A stretch of 40,655 bases of DNA, from contig NZ_JAINDZ010000041.1 in the NCBI RefSeq assembly GCF_019802345.1, forward strand, positions 1 to 40,655, written 5' to 3'. Both the position numbers and the translations under genes were made by a program. The DNA is from Methylosinus sp. Sm6. GTDB taxonomy: Bacteria; Pseudomonadota; Alphaproteobacteria; Rhizobiales; Beijerinckiaceae. This document shows positions 1 to 7,410 of this stretch, one piece after another; position 1 is the stretch's first letter; each line of letters starts with the position of its first letter. Under the pieces are notes generated by a model. It was given only the letters and a program-made list of their open reading frames with translations. It was not told where the DNA came from and made no database searches.

Positions 1-308
1 AACCCCCGCAACGCCCACCGAAACCCCTCGTTCGGCGAGCCGCAACCATTTCCGTACAAGGCCTCAATGACAATATCCAATAGGGTAGGAGAAAGTAATC
101 TATCGAGTAGCAGGAGCAATCCGCTCAGGCTGTTTATATGGCGCCGCAAACAGGCTCGTCCCTCCCCAGCCGACAAGGTCGGAGCGGCGCCCACACGCCC
201 GATAAAAGCTCAAAATAAACAACTTGCTTTGCCAGATTCCGGACCGCCGCTCCGCCCCTGCCCGAATGCCGACCCGATAGGGCGTGCGGACAGCGCCGTA
301 GCGGCAGT
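1..308. other. Non-coding stretch at window edge
   Basis: I find no convincing gene here. The open frames lack a credible ribosome binding site and their translations are arginine-rich shadow-like sequence. The stretch around 205-235 is locally AT-richer than the rest. It could hold the promoter or tail of a gene beyond the left edge, but nothing specific can be supported. Confidence 0.5.
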
Positions 309-342
309 GCGGCGCCGGGTTCACGCGGAGGACCGGCGCCGC
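309..342 (-). terminator. GC-rich hairpin downstream of the acid phosphatase gene
   Basis: A perfect 10-bp inverted repeat (GCGGCGCCGG at 309-318, CCGGCGCCGC at 333-342) with a 14-nt loop begins 8 nt after the stop codon of the minus-strand acid phosphatase gene. There is no T tract, so it may act as a transcript-end stabiliser or a Rho-linked stop rather than a classical intrinsic terminator. Confidence 0.4.
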
Positions 343-349
343 TCGGCGG

Positions 350-1801
350 TCAGCGGGCCGCGGCGCTGTCGGTCCGCGACGACGGGAGCAGCGCATTGCG
401 CAGATCCGCGGCGCGGGCGTCGCGGTCCGTCAGCGGCTCGAGACCGAAGCGCATTTCGATCGTGCGCAGGATGGACGTCGTGTCATAGGCCGTATGGTCG
501 ACGAAGCCCTTTTTGGCGAGGGGCGAGACGATTAAAGTCGGAACGCGGGAGCCCGGCCCGAATCGGTCGATCTTCGGCGGCGCCACATGGTCCCACGCGC
601 CGCCGTTCTCATCGGCGGTGATGATGATCAGCATGTCCTTCCAGTTCGGGCTGGCGCGCAGCCGCGCCACCACCTCGGCGATATGCGCATCGCCGCTCTT
701 CAGATCGGCGTAGTCGGGATGCTGATTCACGCGGCCGATCGGCTTGTAGAAGGAGACGGCCGGCAGGGTTCCGGCCGCCGCGGCGGCGAAGAAATCCTCG
801 GCGTCCTTCAGATGCCGCTCGCGCTCGGCGCTTCCCGGCGCATATTTCGCAAAATAGAGGAACGGCTGGTGATGCGTCTGGAAATAATCCGGCTTGTCCC
901 GCTGCCGGATGCGCCCGGCGCGCATATCGTTCCAGCCGCCCGCAAACCAAGCCCAGCCGACGCCTTTTTCGGTGAGGCGGTCGCCGATCGTCGGCGCCGC
1001 CTGCGGCGGCAGCGTCTGCTCGGCGGGAACCGGCAGGTCGATCGGCGAGAGCGGCGACGGCGGCTGCAGCGTGCTCACGGCGAAGCCGTCCGGCGTCACG
1101 CGACCGGTTTTGCGATAGCGCGGCGGACCGTCGAGCGCGCTCTTGGGCGAATTGTCGGCGCGCGCCAGAAAGCCGGTCTTCTCGTCGATCTCGGCGACGA
1201 GGCTCGGCGGCGGCGAGGGATAGACGGGCGCGCAGGCGCAGACCAGGAACACGTGATTGAGAAAGGAGCCTCCGAACGCCGCGTGAAAAAAATGGTCGGC
1301 GAGCGTGAACTCTTCGGCGAGACGCCATTGCGCGAGGCCGCGTCCGTCGTAATAGCCCATGACGAGGCCGCCGGCGCTGGAGACCGCGGCGAAGCGGTCC
1401 ATCCTGCCGCCGTTGATCTGCTCCTGCTCCTGATAGAAGTCATGGGTGAGATCGGCCGTCTTCTCGCCATTGGGCGCGAAAGCGTCGATCGGGAACGGCG
1501 CATTGGGCAGGCTCTGGGGAAAGCGCGGGTCGAGGCTCTTATGCGCCGGAATGGGCGGCAGCTTCGTCAAGACGGAGCCGTCGGCGTCCGCCTGGGCGAA
1601 GCGGTCGGCCGCGACGCCGAGGCCATCGGCCCCCGGAAACAGCCCGAACACATTATCGAAGCTGCGGTTTTCCGTGTAGATGACGACGATGTGCCCGATT
1701 TCGGCGAAGGGATTGGCGGCTTCTTGCGCCGAGCCCGGCGCGTTCGCGAGCGCGAGCAGAGCCGTCGCTGCGGCGAAGGAACGGAAAATCGACATTCTCA
1801 T
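350..1801 (-). CDS. Secreted acid phosphatase / phosphoesterase (AcpA and phospholipase C family)
   Basis: This 483-residue protein probably hydrolyses phosphomonoesters or phosphodiesters in the periplasm or outside the cell. It starts with a Sec signal peptide (residues 1 to about 25, ending GSA). The metal-binding ENRSFDN motif of the phosphoesterase superfamily (PF04185) is at 44-50. A GGSFLNH segment lies mid-protein where AcpA-like enzymes carry the catalytic serine region, and a C-terminal ITADENGGAWDH motif supplies the second set of acidic metal ligands. The open frame extends further upstream, but 1801 is chosen because the signal peptide begins there and the longer version would be encoded by a palindromic repeat. 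ATG at 1795 is an alternative. It lies downstream of, and on the same strand as, a di-heme peroxidase gene. Family assignment is firm; phosphatase versus phospholipase C specificity is inferred. Confidence 0.85.
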   Translation of the reverse strand: MRMSIFRSFAAATALLALANAPGSAQEAANPFAEIGHIVVIYTENRSFDNVFGLFPGADGLGVAADRFAQADADGSVLTKLPPIPAHKSLDPRFPQSLPNAPFPIDAFAPNGEKTADLTHDFYQEQEQINGGRMDRFAAVSSAGGLVMGYYDGRGLAQWRLAEEFTLADHFFHAAFGGSFLNHVFLVCACAPVYPSPPPSLVAEIDEKTGFLARADNSPKSALDGPPRYRKTGRVTPDGFAVSTLQPPSPLSPIDLPVPAEQTLPPQAAPTIGDRLTEKGVGWAWFAGGWNDMRAGRIRQRDKPDYFQTHHQPFLYFAKYAPGSAERERHLKDAEDFFAAAAAGTLPAVSFYKPIGRVNQHPDYADLKSGDAHIAEVVARLRASPNWKDMLIIITADENGGAWDHVAPPKIDRFGPGSRVPTLIVSPLAKKGFVDHTAYDTTSILRTIEMRFGLEPLTDRDARAADLRNALLPSSRTDSAAAR

Positions 1802-1842
1802 GGGCGATCCGGCTGCTGTCGTTTCGGGGAATGCGTCGAAAT

Positions 1843-1880
1843 GCGAGCCTGAAAGGCTCGCGGTCCGACATCCCCGGACC
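1843..1880. repeat. Two tandem hairpins (GCGAGCC/GGCTCGC family)
   Basis: GCGAGCC at 1843-1849 and GGCTCGC at 1855-1861 form a perfect 7-bp stem with a TGAAA loop. It is followed directly by GGTCCG...CGGACC at 1862-1880. The first hairpin recurs at 7388-7407 and 32005-32022, so it is a dispersed element. It lies between the peroxidase stop at 1994 and the acid phosphatase start at 1801. Confidence 0.65.
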
Positions 1881-1993
1881 ACGGGCCTAAAAGGCTCGCT
1901 CTCGACCAGAATGAGGAAACAAGCAGACGGAATCGTGACGGCCCCGCCTTCGCGCCGGCGGCGCGAAGGCGTTTCGTCACGCGCTCGCGCGCG

Positions 1994-3064
1994 TCAGTGT
2001 CCGCCGGCGGTCGCCGTGGTCGTGGTCTGCGCGGGACGCGGCGTGTCGTTGGTGCGCCCCGGCAGCACGGGATAGTCCACGCGCGGCTGCTCGCCCGTGA
2101 GGGAGCCGAGGAAGGCGACGATCGCCTTGGTCTCGTCTCCCGCGAGCTTCACGCCGAGCTGGTCGGCCGCCATGATCGACACGGCCTCCTCCAGCGTCCA
2201 CACGCTGCCCGTGTGGAAATAAGGCGCGCGCAGCGCCACATTGCGCAGCGGGGAGGCGCGGAACACATAATCGTCCGACGCGCTCTTGGTGACGGCGGCG
2301 CGGCCCTTGTCCGCGGCCGGCAGCACGTCTGCCGAGGGCTTCTGCGCGACGCCGAAGGGGAAATAGCCGGCGCCGCCGACATTGACGCCGCCGTGACAGG
2401 AGACGCAGCCCTTGTCCATGAACAGGCGAAGGCCTTGCTTCTCGGTCGCGTCGAGCGCGGCCTCGTCGCCGGCGAGGAATTTGTCGAAGCGCGAGCCGGG
2501 CGTGATCAGCGTCGCCTCGAAGGCTTCGATCGCCAGAGCGAAATTGTCGAAATTGGCCGGCTTGGCGTCGCTCGGGAACGCCTTCTTGAACTCGGCGACA
2601 TAGGCGGGAATCGAGTTCAGCGTCGCCTCGACATTGGCGGGCGTGTTGTTCATCTCGACGCCGGCCTGCACCGGGCCCTTCGCCTGCGTCTTGAGATCCG
2701 GCGCGCGGCCATCCCAGAACTGCGCGACGTTGAACACGGCGTTGAGCACGGTCGGCGCGCGGCGCGGGCCCTTCTGCCAGCCGTGGCCGATCGAGGTCGA
2801 GCCGGCGTCGACGCCGCCGAGGCTCAGATTGTGGCAGGAGTTGCAGCTGATGATCTGGCTCGACGACATGCGCGGATCGAAGAACAGCTTCTTGCCGAGC
2901 TCGATCTTGGCAGGCGTGATTTCATTGCTCTTCACGGCCTTGGCGGCCGCGGCCGACGTGATCGGCGCGAACAGGGCGTTGGCGTCCGCCCTCAGATCGC
3001 CCGCCATGGCGGCGGCGGGCAGCAACAGCATCGCGCTCAGCGACGCGACAAAGGAACGAGACAT
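1994..3064 (-). CDS. Periplasmic di-heme cytochrome c peroxidase (CCP/MauG family)
   Basis: This 356-residue exported protein is predicted to reduce hydrogen peroxide, or to oxidise a protein partner, using two covalently bound hemes. A Sec signal peptide ends near residue 21 (AMA). Heme-attachment motifs are CNSCH at 74-78 and CVSCH at 220-224, the two-domain arrangement of the bacterial CCP/MauG family (PF03150). The conserved NAVFN...WDGR segment between them is intact. The start at 3064 is preceded by GAGGGA about 12 nt upstream; the longer open frame lacks the signal peptide at its N-terminus. It is divergent from a second peroxidase gene and upstream of the acid phosphatase on the same strand. 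Classical peroxidase versus MauG-like protein-modifying activity cannot be told from sequence alone. Confidence 0.88.
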   Translation of the reverse strand: MSRSFVASLSAMLLLPAAAMAGDLRADANALFAPITSAAAAKAVKSNEITPAKIELGKKLFFDPRMSSSQIISCNSCHNLSLGGVDAGSTSIGHGWQKGPRRAPTVLNAVFNVAQFWDGRAPDLKTQAKGPVQAGVEMNNTPANVEATLNSIPAYVAEFKKAFPSDAKPANFDNFALAIEAFEATLITPGSRFDKFLAGDEAALDATEKQGLRLFMDKGCVSCHGGVNVGGAGYFPFGVAQKPSADVLPAADKGRAAVTKSASDDYVFRASPLRNVALRAPYFHTGSVWTLEEAVSIMAADQLGVKLAGDETKAIVAFLGSLTGEQPRVDYPVLPGRTNDTPRPAQTTTTATAGGH

Positions 3065-3464
3065 TTTTGGACGGGCTCCCTCGAATGTGTCGAGCGTGCG
3101 CTGCGAACAAGGCCGCTCGAGCCACGTCCGCCTAGCACAACCGCGGCCGCCGAGCAAAGGCGAACGACTGCAGCTAAATCCGAAATTTCAAGTATCTGTG
3201 ACGCTGCCATGACAGTCGCGGCGGTTCTCCGCCAAAGCTGAAGTCGTATTGCGTTTCTTGGCATGTCATCGCGGCGAATGCCTGAGCATTTACTGCGCCG
3301 CACAAGCCCGGATACTGCGCTGGCGATAATCGAGAAGAGACGAATGTGGACGGATTTGTCACGACGACGCCTTGCCGATCGGTCGGATTGGGGGCAAGAT
3401 CGCGGTGAATAGCGTCCAAAACAGAAGCGGCTCACGTCCGACAGGCGCACAAGGGGAGGAAAAC
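3065..3464. promoter_or_regulatory. Divergent control region between two peroxidase genes
   Basis: This 400-bp gene-free region separates two divergently transcribed di-heme peroxidase genes and must carry both promoters. A small hairpin (GGCGG/CCGCC) sits at 3220-3233. A Pho-box-like sequence sits at 3198-3215 and is listed separately. I could not assign clear -35/-10 boxes. The short open frames inside have no credible ribosome binding sites. Confidence 0.6.
3198..3215 (-). promoter_or_regulatory. Pho-box-like sequence
   Basis: Read on the minus strand, the sequence is CTGTCAT-GGCA-GCGTCAC. The alphaproteobacterial Pho box is CTGTCAT-N4-CTGTCAT. The first half-site matches 7 of 7 bases and the second 4 of 7. 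It lies about 134 bp upstream of the peroxidase start at 3064, next to two phosphatase-bearing units, which fits control by PhoB. One good half-site can arise by chance. Confidence 0.35.
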
Positions 3465-4586
3465 ATGGCCGTGCTCATGCGCGTCGCGACGGCGCTCGCG
3501 GCTTGCTTCAGCCTTTCGGGCGCGGCGAAGGCCGAGCCGCTCGGCCTTCCGCCCATTCCCATTCCCGCCGACAATCCGCAGAGCGCGGACAAGATCTCCC
3601 TCGGCAATCGGCTGTTTCACGATCTGCGCTTCTCCAGCGACGGAACAGTCGCCTGCGCGACCTGCCATGCGGACGACAAGGCCTTCACCGATGGTCCGCT
3701 GCGCACATCGGAGGGGATCGGCAAGAAGACCGGCACGCGCAATGCGCCGACGGTGATCAACTCCGCTTATTTCACCTCCTTCTTCTGGGACGGACGCTCT
3801 GCTTCGCTCGAGGATCAGTCGCAGCATCCCTTCGTCAATCCGGTCGAGATGGGCCTGCCGACGCATGAGCCGATCCTGAACATCGTCCGCTCCGACGACT
3901 TCTATGTCGATCTGTTCAAGCGCGCCTTCGGCAAGACTGGCGACGCCATCACCATGGAGGAGGTGAAGAAGGCCATCGCCTCCTATGAGCGCACCCTCGT
4001 CTCCGGCGATTCGCCCTTCGACCGCTGGCGCTTCCGCAAGGAGGAGAATGCGATCTCGGCGGACGCCAAGCGCGGCTTCGACCTCTTCGTCGGCCAGGGG
4101 CGCTGCGTCTCCTGCCATGTGATCGAGGAGACGCAGGCGCTGTTCACCGACAATCGCTTCCACAATATCGGCGTCGGCATCAATCGCGCGCAATTCGACG
4201 TGCCGCGGCTCGCGGCCGAGTTCCTGACCGCCAAGGCGAAAGGGGCCGATGTCGACAAGACGGTTCTTTCCGATCCGAAGACCTCGGAGCTCGGCCGCTT
4301 CGCCGTCACCGATCAGTTCGACGTGATCGGCGCCTTCAAGACGCCGACGCTGCGCAATGTCGCGGTCACCCCGCCCTATATGCACGACGGCTCGCTGAAG
4401 ACGCTGAAGGACGTCGTCAAGCATTACAACAATGGCGGGCGCAGCGACGGCGATCCGGCGCAGGTCAACGACTATCTCTCCGGCGGCATCAGGCCGCTCG
4501 GCCTCACCGAGCAGCAGATGGACGATCTCGTCGCCTTCATGGGGACGCTCACCACGCCCGCCTATTTCGGCGCGAAGACCAAATGA
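3465..4586 (+). CDS. Second periplasmic di-heme cytochrome c peroxidase (CCP/MauG family)
   Basis: This 373-residue exported protein belongs to the same family as the gene at 1994-3064 but is clearly diverged from it. The signal peptide runs to about residue 23 (AKA). Heme motifs are CATCH at 64-68 and CVSCH at 214-218, with the conserved RNAPT...FFWDGR region between them. A strong GGGGAGGA ribosome binding site precedes the ATG at 3465. The gene begins a plus-strand run with a metallophosphoesterase 37 nt downstream, then a cytochrome c and a small cysteine-rich protein. That spacing implies one transcript. The neighbouring cytochrome c could be its electron donor. Peroxide removal is the default role, and oxidative modification of a partner is an alternative. 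Confidence 0.9.
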   Translation: MAVLMRVATALAACFSLSGAAKAEPLGLPPIPIPADNPQSADKISLGNRLFHDLRFSSDGTVACATCHADDKAFTDGPLRTSEGIGKKTGTRNAPTVINSAYFTSFFWDGRSASLEDQSQHPFVNPVEMGLPTHEPILNIVRSDDFYVDLFKRAFGKTGDAITMEEVKKAIASYERTLVSGDSPFDRWRFRKEENAISADAKRGFDLFVGQGRCVSCHVIEETQALFTDNRFHNIGVGINRAQFDVPRLAAEFLTAKAKGADVDKTVLSDPKTSELGRFAVTDQFDVIGAFKTPTLRNVAVTPPYMHDGSLKTLKDVVKHYNNGGRSDGDPAQVNDYLSGGIRPLGLTEQQMDDLVAFMGTLTTPAYFGAKTK

Positions 4587-4623
4587 GACGCCGAAAGGCG
4601 CGAATGAAAAAGGGGAGCAGCCG

Positions 4624-5697
4624 ATGAGCGAATTGATCACGAGGCGCAGCGTGCTCGCCGGCGCGAGCGCCGGCGCGGCGATCGCGACCCTGCCGATCAG
4701 CATGGTCACTCTCGCCTTCGGCGGAACGCGCGAGGACTTCACCTTCACCTATATTTCCGACGCCCATATCCAGCAGATCAAGGGCGCGACCTTCGTGCGC
4801 AATTGGGACCAGGGATTGAAGCGCGCGGTGGCCGAGGCCAATCTGGTGAAGCCCGAATCCGACTTCGTGATGTTCGGCGGCGATCTCGCCCAGCTCGGCA
4901 AGCGCGAGGAGCTCGACCACGGCGCCGAGATGCTCTCCAAGCTCGAGGGCAAGCTCTATTGCGTGATGGGCGAGCACGACTATTACCTCGACCTCGGCGA
5001 TTATTGGAGCAAGCTCTATGGTCCGCATTATTACAGCTTCGACCATAAGGGCGTGCATTTCGTCGTGCTGAACTCGATCCTGACCAGCGAGCATTGGACC
5101 TTCCATCGCTGGCCGACGGCCGAGCAGCGCATGCTGGAAATGGCGGGATTGGACAATCCAAATGGCTCGCCCTTCATGGTCGGCGACAAGCAGCGCAAAT
5201 GGCTCGCGAACGATCTCGCCAAGGTCGACAGAGCGACGCCGCTCGTCGTCTTCTCACACTCGCCGCTGCAGAAGATCTACAAGGGCTGGAATTTCTGGAC
5301 CGACGACGCCGAGGACGTGCAGGCGCTGCTCGCGCCTTACGACAATGTCACCGTCGTCTACGGCCATGTGCATCAGATCCAATATAATCAGATCGGCAAC
5401 ATCAGCTTCAACTCGGTGATGTCGACGGCCTGGCCCTGGCCCTATCCGCAAACCTATTCGCAGGCCGAGAGCCATCTGCCGGTGCTCACCATTCCGATGA
5501 ATCGCGCCGATCCCTTCTTCGAGCGCGACGCCACCGGCTGGCAGCTGATCGATATCGGCTCGGGGCGCGTCGCTGCGCGCTATCAGCTCTGGGACAATGA
5601 GCCGCGCACCGTGGCCTATGACCGCAAGGCCGGGCGTCCGGTCGATGTCGCCTATCAGGAGCCGACGCAGCGCCGTCCGCCTCAGACCCATTATTGA
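4624..5697 (+). CDS. Tat-exported calcineurin-like metallophosphoesterase
   Basis: This 357-residue protein has a twin-arginine signal (TRRSVLAG at residues 6-13 followed by a hydrophobic stretch), so it is exported folded, probably with its metals already bound. The calcineurin-like motifs appear in order: D46-x-H48, GGD with D87, GEHD at 116-119, SH with H212, and GHVH with H248 and H250. The usual GNHD motif reads GEHD, so the asparagine that normally contacts metal and phosphate is glutamate (E117). The start at 4624 has a GGGGAG site just upstream; the longer open frame overlaps the peroxidase gene in another frame. It sits between a di-heme peroxidase and a cytochrome c gene, an unusual pairing of phosphoesterase and redox functions. 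The substrate is unknown. Confidence 0.88.
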   Translation: MSELITRRSVLAGASAGAAIATLPISMVTLAFGGTREDFTFTYISDAHIQQIKGATFVRNWDQGLKRAVAEANLVKPESDFVMFGGDLAQLGKREELDHGAEMLSKLEGKLYCVMGEHDYYLDLGDYWSKLYGPHYYSFDHKGVHFVVLNSILTSEHWTFHRWPTAEQRMLEMAGLDNPNGSPFMVGDKQRKWLANDLAKVDRATPLVVFSHSPLQKIYKGWNFWTDDAEDVQALLAPYDNVTVVYGHVHQIQYNQIGNISFNSVMSTAWPWPYPQTYSQAESHLPVLTIPMNRADPFFERDATGWQLIDIGSGRVAARYQLWDNEPRTVAYDRKAGRPVDVAYQEPTQRRPPQTHY

Positions 5698-5710
5698 TCG
5701 GGAGCTCGAC

Positions 5711-6109
5711 ATGCCTCGCTCGACATTGCTTCTCGCCATCGCGCTCACCGCCTTCGGCGCCTCGGCGCGGGCGGACGAGTTCACGCGCGCCGATGTGGAC
5801 CGCTATCTGAAGGAATTCGAGAGCGTGGCCGCGGAAGGCCGCAAGCTGTGGACCAATGGCTCCGTCGGGACCAATGGCGTCGCCTGCGCGCAATGCCATC
5901 CCAACGCCGCCAACACCCATCCGGAAACCTATCCGAAGTTCCAGAAGCAGCTCGGCAAGGTGGCGCAGCTGTTCGAGATGGTGAACTGGTGCATCCGCAA
6001 TCCGCTGCAGGGCCAGAACCTCGCGGCCGATGATCCGCGCATGACCGCGCTCGTCTCCTACATCACTTTCGAGCGGCGGGGCATGAAGCTCACGCCGGGC
6101 GTTCATTGA
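5711..6109 (+). CDS. Periplasmic mono-heme cytochrome c
   Basis: This 132-residue protein has a signal peptide of about 21 residues and one heme motif, CAQCH, at 59-63. Candidate distal ligands are M90, M111 and M125. The C-terminal half (NWCIRNP, then DDPRM) resembles the SoxA-type class of short cytochromes and contains an extra cysteine, C94. It starts 13 nt after the metallophosphoesterase stop, with GGGAG just upstream. Its placement suggests it shuttles electrons to the adjacent di-heme peroxidase. No soxXYZB genes are present, so a role in sulfur oxidation is not supported. Confidence 0.85.
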   Translation: MPRSTLLLAIALTAFGASARADEFTRADVDRYLKEFESVAAEGRKLWTNGSVGTNGVACAQCHPNAANTHPETYPKFQKQLGKVAQLFEMVNWCIRNPLQGQNLAADDPRMTALVSYITFERRGMKLTPGVH

Positions 6110-6120
6110 AGGAGCTTGTC

Positions 6121-6354
6121 ATGCGACGAGCATTGCTGATCGCTTTGCCGGCCGTCTTCCTCGCCTGCGCCGCAATGGCCGCGCCAAATCCGGAGGACGC
6201 GCCGGCGCAAGCGTGGCAGTCCGCCCCGGAGTCTGGGCAAGCGGTCGCGGCGCCGTCGCCCTGCAGCGGCTGCGCCGGCCATGATTGCGCGAATTGTCCG
6301 CTCGCGCGCGCCGCGCTGGCGCGGGCGGAAACGCTTCCGCCCTGCCCGCACTGA
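6121..6354 (+). CDS. Small exported cysteine-rich protein (CX2CX4CX2C)
   Basis: This 77-residue protein starts with a hydrophobic signal segment (to about residue 22). The mature part has five cysteines: a CX2CX4CX2C cluster (CSGCAGHDCANC) and a C-terminal CPH. The spacing suggests a bound metal ion or cluster, or paired disulfides. The ATG at 6121 follows an AAGGAG site; the upstream TTG at 6106 would place that site inside the coding region. It is the last gene of the peroxidase/phosphoesterase/cytochrome run, 11 nt after the cytochrome gene. I do not recognise the family. It may be a metal-binding accessory or a substrate of the di-heme enzyme. A lipoprotein is possible (FLAC in the signal) but the lipobox is poor. 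Confidence 0.75.
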   Translation: MRRALLIALPAVFLACAAMAAPNPEDAPAQAWQSAPESGQAVAAPSPCSGCAGHDCANCPLARAALARAETLPPCPH

Positions 6355-6358
6355 CCGC

Positions 6359-6631
6359 CTATTCCACGATGGCGGGCGCGGGCGCCGTCGCGATCAGCGG
6401 AATGCCGAAAAAGCTCTCGTCATCGGCGCCGGCGGCCTTGTGCAGTTCGAAGGCGTCCTTCCAGACCGCCGTCTCGGTCGCGTCGGCCGGCCGATAAGTG
6501 CATTTGCCCTCGGCATTGCCGGCCTGCAGCCATTTGCGGCTGTTGCGGACGAAGCGGTCGAGGGCTTTCTGATCGGTCGGGCGAATCACGCAGCGCGGAA
6601 CGCCATCGACCATCACGACTTGCGGAAGCAT
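6359..6631 (-). CDS. Hypothetical protein, 90 residues
   Basis: A short soluble protein without signal peptide or membrane segment that I do not recognise. It begins MLPQVVMVDG and contains two cysteines. The start at 6631 is chosen because GGAG lies 8 nt upstream on the minus strand; the longer open frame is arginine-rich and overlaps repeat-like DNA. It is convergent with the cysteine-rich protein gene, with 4 nt between their stop codons. Codon use is similar to its neighbours, which supports a real gene. Confidence 0.65.
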   Translation of the reverse strand: MLPQVVMVDGVPRCVIRPTDQKALDRFVRNSRKWLQAGNAEGKCTYRPADATETAVWKDAFELHKAAGADDESFFGIPLIATAPAPAIVE

Positions 6632-6791
6632 GTCCGATCTCCGACAAAGGGCCGCGGTCGTCTCGTCGGCGCGCTCCACCCTCCCCGAAAGGGGACGACG
6701 GAAACGCCGCGTCCGGGCTGAGATCGCCTTTCGGCCCGTCTGATTGCTCGTCTCATAATTTGAGAGCAATCACGGCGCCACCCGTCCGATC

Positions 6792-6899
6792 CCCTCACCC
6801 CGAGGAGCCCGCGCAGCGGGCGTCTCGAAGAGCGGGCCACAGCGCGCGCTCTGAAACATCCATCGACACGCGCGCTGCGGGCGCTCCTCAGGATGAGGC
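6792..6899. repeat. Inverted pair of REP-type palindromes
   Basis: The left element (6792-6833) contains CCCGAGGAGCCCGCGCAGCG followed by GGCGTCTCGAAGAG. The right element (about 6868-6899) reads CGCGCTGCGGGCG then CTCCTCAGGATGAGG and is the left element in the opposite orientation. The same family occurs at 40537-40655. Elements of this form are dispersed in many Hyphomicrobiales genomes and can fold into long hairpins. The stretch lies between two minus-strand genes. Confidence 0.75.
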
Positions 6900-6930
6900 G
6901 TTCGACTGCAGTGATCGAGCCGAAGCCGTC

Positions 6931-7311
6931 TCAGCCGATGAAATCCTGCACGACATCGCCCAGAATGCGGTTCACATCGTCGAGGGTCGAGAGGTCGTAA
7001 CGGGCGGTCTTCTCGCCGGCCTCGTTGTCGCGCTCGAATTTGGCGTGGCCGAGTGTGATCGAGGCGCCTTCGATCTCGAAGGGAACGCCAAGCGGCTCCT
7101 TCAGCGGCCGCGTGACATAGAGGAGCCCCCTCACCTTCTGCTCGACGGCGCTTCCCATGAGGGTGACGTCGACGCCGAATTTGGGCCCGATATCCTTCTT
7201 GATCATATCGTCCAGAAAGTCGATCCACCGGAAAAAGCTGGCGAAACTCCTGCGCACCTCGGCGATGAGCTGCTCTTCGGCCCTGACGAGGCTCTCGCTC
7301 GACTCGGTCAT
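6931..7311 (-). CDS. Hypothetical protein, 126 residues
   Basis: A soluble acidic protein of unknown function, beginning MTESSESLVRAEEQ. It has no signal peptide or membrane helix. An N-terminal helical region rich in E, R and F (residues 5-40) precedes an alternating hydrophobic stretch (45-95) that looks like beta structure, and it ends in a short helix (DVNRILGDVVQDFIG). A GGGGA site lies 6-10 nt upstream of the ATG at 7311. Codon use matches the surrounding genes. Nothing in the neighbourhood (REP pair downstream, panE upstream) indicates its job. Confidence 0.7.
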   Translation of the reverse strand: MTESSESLVRAEEQLIAEVRRSFASFFRWIDFLDDMIKKDIGPKFGVDVTLMGSAVEQKVRGLLYVTRPLKEPLGVPFEIEGASITLGHAKFERDNEAGEKTARYDLSTLDDVNRILGDVVQDFIG

Positions 7312-7387
7312 GATAAGTCCCCGCTCGCCGGCGCCTGTCGCCGGACTTGCGGCAAATTACGCGAAATTTGTGCCGTGAGGGCCTGAA

Positions 7388-7407
7388 GCGAGCCCGAAGA
7401 GGCTCGC
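7388..7407 (-). terminator. GCGAGCC/GGCTCGC hairpin just after panE
   Basis: A perfect 7-bp stem (7388-7394 and 7401-7407) with a 6-nt loop starts 3 nt after the panE stop codon at 7411-7413 (minus strand). It belongs to the same dispersed hairpin family as 1843-1861 and 32005-32022. The position suggests a transcript end, although no T tract follows. Confidence 0.45.
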
Positions 7408-7410
7408 GGA

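Noticed and set aside
587-1852. Plus-strand open frame opposite the acid phosphatase
   Set aside because: Shadow: arginine/glycine-rich, no ribosome binding site, no domain.
5711-6109. SoxA of a thiosulfate-oxidising system
   Set aside because: Only loose similarity in the C-terminal half; no soxX, soxYZ or soxB genes nearby.
1994-6354. Methanobactin MbnH/MbnP or CorB/CorA copper system
   Set aside because: Di-heme enzymes are present, but no MbnP/CorA-like copper protein, TonB receptor or methanobactin precursor is encoded nearby.
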